The position numbers and the translations under genes are program-made. A DNA stretch of 64,000 nucleotides, taken from an uncultured Sulfitobacter sp. GTDB taxonomy: Bacteria > Pseudomonadota > Alphaproteobacteria > Rhodobacterales > Rhodobacteraceae. Shown here one piece after another: positions 45,476-54,648 of the stretch. The notes beneath the pieces were generated by a model. The model worked only from the letters and a program-made list of their open reading frames with translations. It was not told where the DNA came from and ran no database searches. Within the stretch, counting starts at the first letter, position 1. Each line of letters starts with the position of its first letter. The stretch spans positions 744,001 through 808,000 of the forward strand of contig CANLOQ010000001.1 in the NCBI GenBank assembly GCA_947492925.1. The letters are read 5' to 3'.

Positions 45476-45823
45476 ATGTTGACCAATTTGGTTCGCAAGG
45501 CGCAGAACACGGCCGCCCGCACCGCGCGCAAAACAGCGTTCGGCGCGGGCGCTTTGGCGTGTTTAGGTGTCGGGCTTGGCTTTTTGACAGCAGCCGCATG
45601 GATGTTCTTACTAACGCAAACAACGCCGATGAACGCCGCCCTGATACTGGGTGGGGTTTATTCCGGCGTTGGCTTTGTGTTGCTGGCCATTATGGGGTCC
45701 ATCGGCAAAAGCGACAGCGAAGAAAAGCCCACAGAAAGCGCGGCAATGGTCGAAGCAGACATCGCCAAGATTATCACAGCCTTTATGACGGGTCTTTCTG
45801 CGGGGCGGAGAACGCGGTCTTGA
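45476..45823 (+). CDS. Holin-like two-helix membrane protein (Phage_holin_3_6 type)
   Basis: A 115-residue protein with two transmembrane helices (about 22-46 and 53-76) and basic N- and polar C-terminal tails. It resembles the small 'phage holin' family often found beside DUF883 genes in stress-response operons. It starts one base after the DUF883 stop, so the two are co-translated. No phage genes are nearby, so lysis is unlikely. Its last 41 bases overlap the convergent receiver-like gene. Confidence 0.75.
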   Translation: MLTNLVRKAQNTAARTARKTAFGAGALACLGVGLGFLTAAAWMFLLTQTTPMNAALILGGVYSGVGFVLLAIMGSIGKSDSEEKPTESAAMVEADIAKIITAFMTGLSAGRRTRS

Positions 45824-46148
45824 TCGCATCGACAAGGATTTTTGTAGTGAACGGTTTTTGAAGATAGGCGCTGGCCATCGCCGGGGCTGCATCTGTCGCC
45901 AAGCCATCACCGATCAGAACAATCCGCGTGTCGCGCGTCATCGCTGATAACTCTGCCACGGCAGCCATGCCTTCTTCTTTAGACATGGACAAGACTGCCA
46001 CGACAGGATCGGCAAGACCCGCCACCAACCCTTGGAAGCTCTGGGCCGTTTCGGCAACGATCACGATCTGATCCGCGAACTCGGCCATCAGCGTTTCGCA
46101 AATATCTGCCCGTACAATAGGGTCTGGCTCAAACACTAAGAACGGCAT
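45783..46148 (-). CDS. Degenerate receiver-domain protein
   Basis: A 121-residue single domain with the response-regulator fold: acidic E7/D9 after the first strand, and Lys98 in Y-L-Q-K-P-F-T after the fifth. The phosphoacceptor position after the third strand is Ser54 (V-A-V-L-S-M-S) instead of Asp, and the usual Thr/Ser after strand four is Gly. It therefore probably cannot be phosphorylated in the standard way. It overlaps the holin-like gene at its 3' end and diverges from the Crp/Fnr gene. The partner is unknown. Confidence 0.75.
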   Translation of the reverse strand: MPFLVFEPDPIVRADICETLMAEFADQIVIVAETAQSFQGLVAGLADPVVAVLSMSKEEGMAAVAELSAMTRDTRIVLIGDGLATDAAPAMASAYLQKPFTTKILVDAIKTAFSAPQKDPS

Positions 46149-46234
46149 AGACGCAGTATCCTCTTTGTGCGTCAGAATTAGACATCTTTGCGGGGTACCG
46201 CGTTAAACTATGACATAACGAGAGGCGATTTTTC

Positions 46235-46963
46235 ATGACGACCCAGTGTCAGCATTGTCCCCTTCACCGTAAGAACTTGTTCAAGACGATGTCGCGCGAA
46301 GAACTTGAATTTATGCAAAAATTCAAGGTTGGTGAACTTACCGTCGAACCCGGCACGCCAATATTGATGGAGGGATCGAACGCACCCCAAATGTATACGG
46401 CACTGTCAGGTCTTGGCATCCGCGATACGTCACTGAAGAACGGTGAACGCCAAGTGATCAGCTTTGTGTTTCCCGGCGATTTTATCGGTTTGCAAGCTGC
46501 GGTTCTGGGCGAAATGGGCCACTCGATTGAGGCACGCACACACATGCGCTTGTGTGTCTTTGACAGATCCGAATTCTGGCATTTCTTCCGGACCCACCCG
46601 TCTCGCGCCTTTGACGTCACATGGCTTGCCGCCGTCGAAGAGCATTTTCTAGGCGAGGCCTTGGCAACCCTGGGGCAGCGCAGCGCAATTCAGGCGATCT
46701 CATGGGCGTTGGTGCGTGTCTATCAGCGCGGTCTGTCTCTTGGGCTTGTAACGCAATCGCAAATGGCCTTTCCCTTTACGCAACGCGATCTTGCGGATGC
46801 GCTGGGCCTGTCTTTGGTACACACGAACAAAACACTCGCCAAACTCAAGGACAGACAGCTTGCGTCATGGAATGACGGTATCCTCAAGGTACACGATCTG
46901 GAAACCTTGGCAGAAATCGGGATTACGTCCGTTGACACACCGATGGAGCGACCGCTGATGTAA
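46235..46963 (+). CDS. Crp/Fnr-family transcriptional regulator
   Basis: A 242-residue regulator with an N-terminal cyclic-nucleotide-like beta-roll (about 20-140) and a C-terminal winged helix (about 165-225; F-T-Q-R-D-L-A-D-A-L-G-L-S-L-V-H-T-N-K-T-L). The start has C5-x-x-C8-P-L, recalling FnrL, but a third N-terminal Cys is missing. An [4Fe-4S] cluster of the Fnr kind therefore seems unlikely. cAMP-contact residues are not clear. Its stop directly abuts that of the convergent yihY gene. Effector unknown. Confidence 0.85.
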   Translation: MTTQCQHCPLHRKNLFKTMSREELEFMQKFKVGELTVEPGTPILMEGSNAPQMYTALSGLGIRDTSLKNGERQVISFVFPGDFIGLQAAVLGEMGHSIEARTHMRLCVFDRSEFWHFFRTHPSRAFDVTWLAAVEEHFLGEALATLGQRSAIQAISWALVRVYQRGLSLGLVTQSQMAFPFTQRDLADALGLSLVHTNKTLAKLKDRQLASWNDGILKVHDLETLAEIGITSVDTPMERPLM

Positions 46964-47890
46964 TCAACCTTCGACTTCTACGACCGTATCGGCCACGTAT
47001 GCACCCCGTGCGCCCAAGGGTTTCGCCGGTCCAACGGTACTGTCCGCCTTGGTGCGCAGTTCGATCTGAGCATTCAATGCCGCACCGTAAAGCACCAGAA
47101 AGCTGCTGATCCACAACCAGATCAGCATGGCAATTACAGCGCCGATTGATCCGTAGACTTGATTGTAGTTGCCGAAATTGGCCACGTAGAACGCAAAACC
47201 AACCGACAGGATCAGCCAGAACACCACCGCAATCACCGCACCAATGGACAGCCAGTGAAATCTTGCGGCTTTGCGATTGGGACCAAATCGGTAAAGCAGG
47301 CCAATCCCGGCGAATAAGACAACCACCGCCACGATCCAGCGCAACGCTTCGATCAAAAGCGTGCCGATCAGGCCCAACGGGAAAAACGCCAGCAGCACCG
47401 GGATCACCACCAGGCTGATCAGAGCGACAATGCCAACCGCGACAAGCGCAATCGTCAGCAGCAAAGCACGCAGATAGTGTTTGGCGGTGTTACGGTTGCG
47501 TTCGTTGTAAACCGCATTCAAGCCGATGATCATCGCACCAACACCGGCCCGCGCGGACCAGACCGCCAGAAACACCGAAACCAGACCGGCCCACCCCAAG
47601 GTATCACTGCGCGCGGTGACAAGGCTCACCACCTGTTCATTTATGATCTGGTAAACATCGTCGGGCAACAGCCCCCGCATTTCCTCAAGCTGCGCGACCA
47701 CCAGTACCGGGTCTGAAATCAGGCCCAGCACCGCGATCAACGCCGCAAGTGCCGGAAACAGCGACAGCATCGAAAAAAACGCAACACCGGCAGAAATCAG
47801 CGCAAGATTATTGTCCGCCACATGGGTCAGGCTGCCCTTGAAGGCATCCCAATATCCGCGCACGCCAAGCGTGGGTCTGCGTGTCACCAC
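46964..47890 (-). CDS. YihY/BrkB-family inner-membrane protein
   Basis: A 308-residue protein with six predicted helices and the family motifs G-V-A-F-F-S-M-L-S-L-F-P-A-L near the N-terminus and R-F-G-P-N-R in the middle. The C-terminal ~35 residues are polar. Once called ribonuclease BN by mistake, the family's function is unresolved. The start is probably GTG at 47890, with GGAGG inside the end of the upstream FNT gene, only 3 nt away, so the two are co-translated. Confidence 0.87.
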   Translation of the reverse strand: MVTRRPTLGVRGYWDAFKGSLTHVADNNLALISAGVAFFSMLSLFPALAALIAVLGLISDPVLVVAQLEEMRGLLPDDVYQIINEQVVSLVTARSDTLGWAGLVSVFLAVWSARAGVGAMIIGLNAVYNERNRNTAKHYLRALLLTIALVAVGIVALISLVVIPVLLAFFPLGLIGTLLIEALRWIVAVVVLFAGIGLLYRFGPNRKAARFHWLSIGAVIAVVFWLILSVGFAFYVANFGNYNQVYGSIGAVIAMLIWLWISSFLVLYGAALNAQIELRTKADSTVGPAKPLGARGAYVADTVVEVEG

Positions 47891-47893
47891 CTG

Positions 47894-48748
47894 TCAGCCC
47901 TCCTGGCCCTTGTCGCTTTCCAGATCGTCCCGCACCTGTCCCCAGGCGACGAGCGTAAAGATGATCGTGCCACCAATGATGTTACCTGCAAGCACAGGCA
48001 GGAAAAACCCAAAGAGCGCGTCAAACACACCAAGGTTGCCCTGTATCATCAGAACCGCCATTTCAACCGACCCGGCAACAATATGAGTAAAGTCGCCCGC
48101 CGCGATCAACCACGTGAACGTCAGAATTAGCAAAAAGGCATTTTCATCCGCCTGCGGCAACATCCAGACGATCAGCGCCACGATCACGCCCGCCGGTATT
48201 GCCCGCCAGAATCCCTGCGATGCGCCCATGCCGGTCGCATGGCGCGACAGGTCCTCGATTGCGGGCAAAAGCTCTGCCGGGATTGCGGGCGTCAGAACGA
48301 TCAGTGCCGCAGCGGCAAACGCCCCCACAACATTGGCGGTCAGTACAATACCCCACAGCCTAAGCATACATCCCAGCGCGCTCAGAGTGCGCGCGTGTAC
48401 CACCGGCAGCACCGTGGTGATGGTGTTTTCGGTAAACAACTGCATCCGGCCCATGATCACGGCCAAAAAGCCCAACGAATAGCCAAGGTTCTCGATCAGA
48501 TAACTGGCCGGACCACCGGGCAGATAAGTGCGAAAGATCGCCTCGCCCAGCACCGAAAGGCTGATCAACATCCCAGCGGCGATGCCGGACCAGATCAATG
48601 ACCGCTTCGTCCGCGCCAGCTCTTCCTCGCCTTCGCGCCGGATCACCTCGTAAATCAGTTTCGGCGACAAGGACGTTGCGTCTTCTACGGATTTCTCTTC
48701 GGCCAGATGTTCGGCGTTTTCTTGATACTTGGTAACCAGCGGGGCCAT
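47894..48748 (-). CDS. Formate/nitrite transporter-family channel (YfdC-like)
   Basis: A 284-residue FNT-family protein with a polar N-terminal stretch (~1-55) and six membrane helices. Pore-loop-like segments are L-F-T-E-N-T-I-T-T-V-L-P and the later helix around A-A-G-D-F-T-H-I-V-A-G-S. The Y-E-V-I-R-R-E-G-E-E-E-L-A-R lead-in is that of YfdC-like members rather than FocA or NirC, so the ion carried is uncertain. First gene of a two-gene unit with yihY. Confidence 0.85.
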   Translation of the reverse strand: MAPLVTKYQENAEHLAEEKSVEDATSLSPKLIYEVIRREGEEELARTKRSLIWSGIAAGMLISLSVLGEAIFRTYLPGGPASYLIENLGYSLGFLAVIMGRMQLFTENTITTVLPVVHARTLSALGCMLRLWGIVLTANVVGAFAAAALIVLTPAIPAELLPAIEDLSRHATGMGASQGFWRAIPAGVIVALIVWMLPQADENAFLLILTFTWLIAAGDFTHIVAGSVEMAVLMIQGNLGVFDALFGFFLPVLAGNIIGGTIIFTLVAWGQVRDDLESDKGQEG

Positions 48749-48875
48749 CGGTCTTCATTCCTCTTAACTCTGCCAGTGGAAATAGCGCGGCGCGGCAGGT
48801 TTGACAGGTCTGCTGCTCTTGGCTTGTGGTTCGGTCAGGATTGGCAATGATGCACAAAAGCCGAAAGGACATCCG

Positions 48876-50129
48876 ATGCACACTCAATCCGCCGAATTGA
48901 TTCAAAAAGTCAGAGACCGCTTTGCCCATGTGGAAAGCTGCCCCTTTCAGGGTCCGCGCGTGTTCTTCGAAAATGCGGGCGGGGCGTTGACCCTGAAATC
49001 GGTGGTCGAGACATCGGCGCAATATGCAGCGCTGCCCGACAATCAGGGCCGCGACAACCCAGCCTCAGCCGCCCTGAACAAGGTCATCGCGCAGGCCAAA
49101 GACCATATGCAAATCTTCTTTAACACGTCCGATGGGCGGTTCTTTGTCGGTGAATCCGGGACAGAGCTGACGTTTCGTCTGATCCGCACGGCGGTGATGG
49201 GCACATCTGCGGAGGGTAAGGTGATTGGGTCAACGGTCGAACATCCCGCTTCCCGCTCCGCCGCGCAGCATTGGGCGGAAATGGCCCGAAAGCCCTACGT
49301 ATCGGTTCCTCATGACGACGCGACGGGCCAAGTGACCCCCACTGCCTATAGCGCCCTGATGACACCAGACGTGCAGGTTGCGACGATCCTGCATACGTCT
49401 CCGGTAACAGGGATCGCAAATGATGTGGCTGGCATCGCCGCAGCCATCCGGGCCACTGCACCCGACGCTTTTATCATCGTTGACGGTATCCAGCACGCCA
49501 GCCACGGGCGCATCGACATTCAGTCCTATGATATCGACGGATATGTCGTATCCCCCTACAAGGTGTTTTCGCGCCACGGTTACGGGGTGGCATGGGCGTC
49601 CGACAGACTGACAGGCCTGTCCATCGAAACGCTCAAGGGCGGCCCCGAAGGCAACTGGGAAATGGGCACGCGCGACACCGGCGCCTATGCCACCTTTACG
49701 GATGTGGTCAGCTATTTTGATTGGTTGGGCTGCGAAGTGTCAGACACGACCAGCGCGCGCGACCGGATCGAGGCGGCGGGCGCCGTGATCCACGACCACG
49801 AAAAAACCCTGACGGACGCAATGTTGAACGGCGTCGACAACCTGCCGGGGCTGGCTGACCTGCCCGGCGTGACCATTCTGGGCGGTCGCGACAACCCCGA
49901 CCGCGAAGGGCTGGTCTGCTTTGCCCTGGATCATATCCCGGCGGGGGAAATCGTCGATGCGCTGAACGCACAGGGGATACGCACCCATATTCGCCGCGCT
50001 GACCATTATTCGGGCAACATCCTCACGCCGTTGGGGCTTGATGCCGCCGTGCGTGTTTCCCTGTGCCACTACAACACGCTGGACGAAGTACGCAGTTTGC
50101 TGGCCGCTATGAAGGACATCTCGGGCTAG
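48876..50129 (+). CDS. Class V aminotransferase-fold PLP enzyme
   Basis: A 417-residue cysteine-desulfurase-like enzyme. PLP Lys is in S-P-Y-K-V-F-S-R-H-G; E-H-P-A-S-R-S and D-G-I-Q-H-A-S-H-G give the cofactor contacts. There is no conserved catalytic Cys loop of IscS/SufS type that I can identify, so desulfurase activity is doubtful; a lyase, epimerase or aminotransferase role is possible. The ATG at 48876 has AAAGGA upstream. It precedes an M20 deacylase by 40 nt, so the pair may act on one N-acyl or amino-acid-like substrate. Confidence 0.8.
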   Translation: MHTQSAELIQKVRDRFAHVESCPFQGPRVFFENAGGALTLKSVVETSAQYAALPDNQGRDNPASAALNKVIAQAKDHMQIFFNTSDGRFFVGESGTELTFRLIRTAVMGTSAEGKVIGSTVEHPASRSAAQHWAEMARKPYVSVPHDDATGQVTPTAYSALMTPDVQVATILHTSPVTGIANDVAGIAAAIRATAPDAFIIVDGIQHASHGRIDIQSYDIDGYVVSPYKVFSRHGYGVAWASDRLTGLSIETLKGGPEGNWEMGTRDTGAYATFTDVVSYFDWLGCEVSDTTSARDRIEAAGAVIHDHEKTLTDAMLNGVDNLPGLADLPGVTILGGRDNPDREGLVCFALDHIPAGEIVDALNAQGIRTHIRRADHYSGNILTPLGLDAAVRVSLCHYNTLDEVRSLLAAMKDISG

Positions 50130-50169
50130 ACCCCTTGCCAAGGCGCGCGAACCGATAAACGATGCGCGC

Positions 50170-51453
50170 ATGAACACACCCCTGTCTGCCGCCATCACCG
50201 CCAAACGGGACGATCTGATCGCCCTGACCCAGGACCTGATCCGCATGCCCACGCTGAACCCGCCTGGGCGCGACTACCTGCTGATCTGTGAATACCTTGA
50301 CAGTCGCCTGTCGGCACACGGGTTCGAAACACAGATGATCCGCGCGCACAGCACCCCCGGCGACAGCGATAAATACCCCCGCTGGAACATCATTGCCCGG
50401 CGCGAAGGGGCGCATCCCGGCGAATGCGTGCATTTCAACAGCCACACGGATGTGGTGGAGGTCGGCGCAGGCTGGACCTTTGATCCTTTCGGGGCCGAGA
50501 TATCGGACGGAAAAATCTACGGGCGTGGCACCTGTGACATGAAGGGCGGGCTTGCCGCTTCGATCATCGCCGCCGAAGCCTTTATCGAAACGCATCCAGA
50601 TTTCCACGGCGCGATCGAAATTTCCGGCACCGCAGACGAAGAAACCGGCGGCTACGGCGGCGTTGCCTATCTGGCAGAGCACGGTCATTTCTCGCCCGAC
50701 CGCGTGCAACACGTCATCATCCCAGAGCCTTTGAACAAAGACCGTATCTGCCTTGGCCATCGCGGCGGTTGGTGGGCCGAGATTGAGACCAAAGGGGAAA
50801 TTGCACACGGGGCCATGCCCTTTCTTGGCGATTGCGCAGTGCGCCACATGGGCGCCGTGTTGCAGGAATTCGAGGACAAGCTGTTCCCGGCGATGGCCGA
50901 ACGGTTTACCGAAATGCCGGTCGTGCCCGAAGGCGCGCGGCAATCTACGATGAACATCAATTCGATCCACGGCGGAGAGAACGAGCCGGAGCCGGGGTTC
51001 ACCGGTCTTCAGGCCCACTGCGTTCCCGACAGCTGCCGCATCGTGATCGACCGCCGCTTTCTGGTCGAAGAACCGCTGGATCAGGTGCGTGACGAAGTGA
51101 CCGGCCTGCTGGAAGGTCTGCGCGAAACGCGCCCGAATTTCGAATACGAACTGACCGAACGCAACTCGGTCCTGCCTTCCATGACCGACAAGCAAGCGCC
51201 GGTGGTCCGCACCGTGGCCAAGGCCATTGAGGACGTGATGGGTCGCCCGCCCGAATACGTCGCTTCCCCCGGCAGCTACGATCAAAAGCACATCGACCGC
51301 ATTGGCAAGCTCAAGAATTGCATCGCTTATGGTCCGGGCATTCTGGATCTGGCGCACAAACCGGATGAATACATCGGGATCGACGACATGATTGACAGCG
51401 CCTGCGTGATGGGTGCCGCGTTGGAGACATTGCTTCTGCCGACGGACAAGTGA
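50170..51453 (+). CDS. M20-family deacylase/peptidase (ArgE/DapE-like)
   Basis: A 427-residue zinc-dependent amidohydrolase of the ArgE/DapE/carboxypeptidase group. Metal ligands are seen in N-S-H-T-D-V-V-E-V, in G-R-G-T-C-D-M-K-G-G and in T-A-D-E-E-T-G-G (catalytic Glu); a lid domain with H-G-A-M-P follows. It cleaves an amide bond next to a free carboxylate. Substrate not determinable. The ribosome site is weak; coupling with the preceding aminotransferase-like gene is likely. Confidence 0.87.
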   Translation: MNTPLSAAITAKRDDLIALTQDLIRMPTLNPPGRDYLLICEYLDSRLSAHGFETQMIRAHSTPGDSDKYPRWNIIARREGAHPGECVHFNSHTDVVEVGAGWTFDPFGAEISDGKIYGRGTCDMKGGLAASIIAAEAFIETHPDFHGAIEISGTADEETGGYGGVAYLAEHGHFSPDRVQHVIIPEPLNKDRICLGHRGGWWAEIETKGEIAHGAMPFLGDCAVRHMGAVLQEFEDKLFPAMAERFTEMPVVPEGARQSTMNINSIHGGENEPEPGFTGLQAHCVPDSCRIVIDRRFLVEEPLDQVRDEVTGLLEGLRETRPNFEYELTERNSVLPSMTDKQAPVVRTVAKAIEDVMGRPPEYVASPGSYDQKHIDRIGKLKNCIAYGPGILDLAHKPDEYIGIDDMIDSACVMGAALETLLLPTDK

Positions 51454-51488
51454 CGGTCCAAAGGCTTGGTTAAGCCCAGCGCGCGGTC

Positions 51489-52733
51489 CTACCCTTCTGT
51501 CGCCAGCGCCAATCCATCGACAATCGCCGTCAATGCCGCACCGCGATGCACATTCGCCTGCGGCAATCGCGTGGTCAGCGCATTCTCCACGACTTGCATC
51601 AGGCTTGATCCGCCGACAAAGATGATATGCGTCACCGCGTCCGCTGCGACATTGGCCTGCGCCAGCGTCGCCTCCGCCGCCTCACCAATCTGATCGGCAA
51701 GCGCAGAAAGTTTTTCCGTCATCATCTCTGCGGGCAACGGGATCACCGCCTTGGGCTTGAGCATACCGACGCGGATAGCCGGCTTCTCCTCTCCGGGTGT
51801 GTTCGCCATGATCTTGCCCGCCTCAACGGCAAAGGCCAGATCATGCCCCAGCTCTTCCTCCAGCACCTTCACCAACCGCGTCAGACGGTTTTCGTGCACC
51901 GCGTATTTATGCAAGTCTTTGGCTGCGCGGATCGTATCCGGCCCGTACAGAAACGGGATTTTGGCCCATGTCGCCAGATCGTTAAAGATCGCGTTGGGTG
52001 CCACATGTGTATCGTTGCCAAAGGCGTGGCGGATCGGGCTGCCCATCCCAAGCTGCGGCATGACCCGCGTGATGGAAAGCCGCCGGTCAAAATCTGTCCC
52101 ACCGATCCGCACGCCGTAGCTGCCCAGAATGTCGATCCCCTGCGTGCCCTCTTGCCGGAACAACGTGAAATCCGATGTACCGCCGCCTATGTCCACGATC
52201 AGACCCAGATCACCGTCACTCAGCACGTCACGGTTGGCCAACGCGGCAGCCTCTGGTTCGTTCATGAACCGAACGGATTTGAAACCCGCCCGTGTGTAAC
52301 ACTCTGTCAAGTCTTCCAATGCCTGCGCGTTGCGGTCGGCATGTTCCGAATGAAACCGCACCGGCCTGCCTGACACCGCATGATCAAAGGTCTTACTGCT
52401 TGCCGCCTCTGCGCGCGCTTTTACCGTGGCCAGAAAGCGCGCGATAATATCGATAAAATCAAGTCGCTCTCCCAGCAGCATCCGGCTTTCGCGGATATAT
52501 CTTGTGCCCAGCAAGCTTTTCAGCCCGCGCATGTACCGCCCGTCATCACCGCGCAGCAACGCTTCACTGGCGCGGGCACCCACATGCATTTCCTGCGCGT
52601 CAAAATCAAAGAACACCGCCGTCGGCATTGTGGGGGCATTTCCCTCCAGCGCAATCAGCTGCGGTTTGCCATCCACACAGATCCCGGCAGCCGAATTCGA
52701 CGTTCCAAAATCAATGCCCAACGTGCCCGACAT
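51489..52733 (-). CDS. Hsp70-family protein, YegD-like
   Basis: A 414-residue protein with the Hsp70/actin ATPase fold: phosphate loop G-I-D-F-G-T-S-N-S, second loop V-D-I-G-G-G-T-S-D-F, and I-F-V-G-G-S-S near the C-terminus. It ends where DnaK's substrate-binding domain would begin, like E. coli YegD. Chaperone activity on clients is therefore doubtful. The ATG at 52733 has GAGGTGG upstream. It diverges from the ABC binding-protein gene. Confidence 0.88.
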   Translation of the reverse strand: MSGTLGIDFGTSNSAAGICVDGKPQLIALEGNAPTMPTAVFFDFDAQEMHVGARASEALLRGDDGRYMRGLKSLLGTRYIRESRMLLGERLDFIDIIARFLATVKARAEAASSKTFDHAVSGRPVRFHSEHADRNAQALEDLTECYTRAGFKSVRFMNEPEAAALANRDVLSDGDLGLIVDIGGGTSDFTLFRQEGTQGIDILGSYGVRIGGTDFDRRLSITRVMPQLGMGSPIRHAFGNDTHVAPNAIFNDLATWAKIPFLYGPDTIRAAKDLHKYAVHENRLTRLVKVLEEELGHDLAFAVEAGKIMANTPGEEKPAIRVGMLKPKAVIPLPAEMMTEKLSALADQIGEAAEATLAQANVAADAVTHIIFVGGSSLMQVVENALTTRLPQANVHRGAALTAIVDGLALATEG

Positions 52734-52864
52734 ATCTGCCACCTCTGCCCCAAGGCCGCCGTCCTTAAGGGTAAGCAAGGTCAAAAGCAAACCTTTCCCG
52801 CCAGCACTGGCCAGCGTGGGGTGATTTGAGTAGCTTTAGTGCATAATCAATAAGGGAGACTTCC

Positions 52865-54343
52865 ATGTTCCACCTGCGCCACGCCCTTCTGGGTGTCAGC
52901 ACCGCCGCTCTGATGGCCGGTGCCGCCCTCGCCAAAGATGACCTGACAATCGCCATCCAGCTTGAGCCGCCGCACCTTGACCCGACATCCGCCGCCGCCG
53001 GTGCCATCGATTCTGTTTTGTATTCGAACGTCTTTGAGGGGCTGACCCGCTTCATGAGCGACGGTTCTGTTGTGCCGGGGCTGGCCGAAAGCTGGGAAAT
53101 CTCGGATGACGGGCTGACCTATACGTTCAAGCTGCGCAGCGGTGTAACCTTCCATGACGGCACCACGATGGACGCCGAAGATGTGAAATTTAGCCTTGAC
53201 CGCATCGGGGCCGAAGAGAGTGCAAATGCGCAAAAGGCGCTTTACGCTGCGATATCGGAAGTGAACGTGATCGACCCGATGACCGTCGAGGTGAAGCTGT
53301 CAGAACCAAACGGCAATATGATTTTCAACCTTGCATGGGGCGACGCCGTGATCGTGGCGCCCGAAAGCATTGAGAACATCAAACAACAGCCCATCGGCAC
53401 CGGAGCATTCAAGTTCGACAGCTGGACGCAGGGCGACAAGGTCGAGCTGGTACGCAATGATGCCTATTGGGGCGATGCACCCGCGCTGGCCTCCGCAACA
53501 TTCAAGTTCATCTCTGACCCGACAGCGGCCTTTGCGTCAGTGATGGCCGAAGATGTTGACGTTTTTGCGGGCTTCCCTGCGCCCGAAAACATGCCGCAGT
53601 TTGAGGCTGATCCAAGGTTTCAAGTCATCGTCGGCTCAACGGAAGGTGAAACGATCCTGTCCACGAACAACAAGATGCCGCCCTTTGACAATGTGAAGGT
53701 GCGTCAGGCATTGGCCCATGCGATTGACCGGCAAGCAATCATTGATGGCGCGATGTTCGGTCTGGGCACGCCCATCGGCACCCATTTTGCACCGCACAAT
53801 CCAGCTTATGTCGATCTGACGGCGCAATCCGCCTATGACCCTGAAAAAGCCAAGGCGTTGCTGGCCGAAGCAGGGTTTGCCGACGGGTTCGAGACAACGC
53901 TGCACCTGCCACCCCCATCCTATGCCCGCCGCGGCGGTGAAATCATCGCGGCGCAATTGGCCGAAGTGGGGATCAAGGCGGAGATTACCAACGTCGAATG
54001 GGCGCAGTGGCTTGAAACCGTGTTCAAGGGCAAGAACTTTGGCTTGACCATCGTGAGCCATACCGAACCGATGGACATCGGGATTTACGCGAACCCCGAT
54101 TATTATTTCCAGTATGACAATCCGGCGTTTCAAGATTTGATAGGCAAACTGAACGCCACCGCTGATCCCGAGATGCGAAACCAGATGATGGCCGAAGCAC
54201 AGCAGATCATCGCGGATGATTACGTGAACGGATACCTGTTCCAGCTGGCGTTGCCGACGATTGCCAAGGCCGGTGTTCAGGGTCTGTGGGAAAACGCGCC
54301 GACACAGGCGAATGATCTGACGGGCGTAAGTTGGGCCGAATAG
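52865..54343 (+). CDS. ABC transporter solute-binding protein, family 5 (peptide type)
   Basis: A 492-residue periplasmic protein of the DppA/OppA class. A ~23-residue signal peptide ends near A-A-L-A-K. The fold shows L-E-P-P-H-L-D-P, A-E-S-W-E-I-S-D-D-G-L-T-Y-T-F-K-L-R and V-R-Q-A-L-A-H-A-I-D-R. GGGAGA precedes the ATG. Its permease and ATPase genes lie 2.2 kb downstream on the same strand, and a terminator follows it directly. The ligand could be a peptide, opine or related compound. Confidence 0.9.
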   Translation: MFHLRHALLGVSTAALMAGAALAKDDLTIAIQLEPPHLDPTSAAAGAIDSVLYSNVFEGLTRFMSDGSVVPGLAESWEISDDGLTYTFKLRSGVTFHDGTTMDAEDVKFSLDRIGAEESANAQKALYAAISEVNVIDPMTVEVKLSEPNGNMIFNLAWGDAVIVAPESIENIKQQPIGTGAFKFDSWTQGDKVELVRNDAYWGDAPALASATFKFISDPTAAFASVMAEDVDVFAGFPAPENMPQFEADPRFQVIVGSTEGETILSTNNKMPPFDNVKVRQALAHAIDRQAIIDGAMFGLGTPIGTHFAPHNPAYVDLTAQSAYDPEKAKALLAEAGFADGFETTLHLPPPSYARRGGEIIAAQLAEVGIKAEITNVEWAQWLETVFKGKNFGLTIVSHTEPMDIGIYANPDYYFQYDNPAFQDLIGKLNATADPEMRNQMMAEAQQIIADDYVNGYLFQLALPTIAKAGVQGLWENAPTQANDLTGVSWAE

Positions 54344-54363
54344 GCCACCTGAAAAAACTGGTG

Positions 54364-54392
54364 AAAGGCCCCTGCATCCCGGGGGCCTTTTT
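54364..54392 (+). terminator. Terminator after binding-protein gene
   Basis: Stem AAAGGCCCC/GGGGCCTTT (9 bp, 9-nt loop) followed by T residues. It separates the binding-protein transcript from the distal ABC genes. Confidence 0.8.
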
Positions 54393-54403
54393 CATTTGTA
54401 CGG

Positions 54404-54619
54404 TTACTTGTACTGCGCGCGCCGGTCCCCAAAGGCTCGCACCCTTTTGCGCCACGCGCGATAGCTGGCGGGTTTCAGCGTCTTGCGCATCAGCGCTTTG
54501 ACCGCACTGTCGTTCAATCCGTATTCGCGCTCGATCGTTGCAAAACTGGTGTGGTCAGACAGCGCCATTTCGACAATCGCACTGACGGCATCGGGGGAAA
54601 GATCGGCTTCTTTTGACAT
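54404..54619 (-). CDS. DUF2805 (TIGR03643-type) small protein
   Basis: A 71-residue cytoplasmic protein with a helix-turn-helix-like pattern: I-V-E-M-A-L-S-D-H-T-S-F-A-T-I, then E-Y-G-L-N-D-S-A-V-K-A-L-M-R and L-K-P-A-S-Y-R-A-W-R-K-R-V. This is the conserved core of the DUF2805 family, whose function is unknown to me. It follows the HDAC-like gene on the minus strand by 29 nt. Confidence 0.8.
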   Translation of the reverse strand: MSKEADLSPDAVSAIVEMALSDHTSFATIEREYGLNDSAVKALMRKTLKPASYRAWRKRVRAFGDRRAQYK

Positions 54620-54648
54620 GGACTGAATTTAGGGCATTCGCGCCGGTT

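Noticed and set aside
45476-45823. Prophage remnant suggested by the holin-like gene
   Set aside because: No other phage genes; the gene pairs with DUF883 behind a stress promoter.
48749-48875. EcfG-type promoter before the FNT or aminotransferase genes
   Set aside because: No GGAAC element with the right spacing on either strand.
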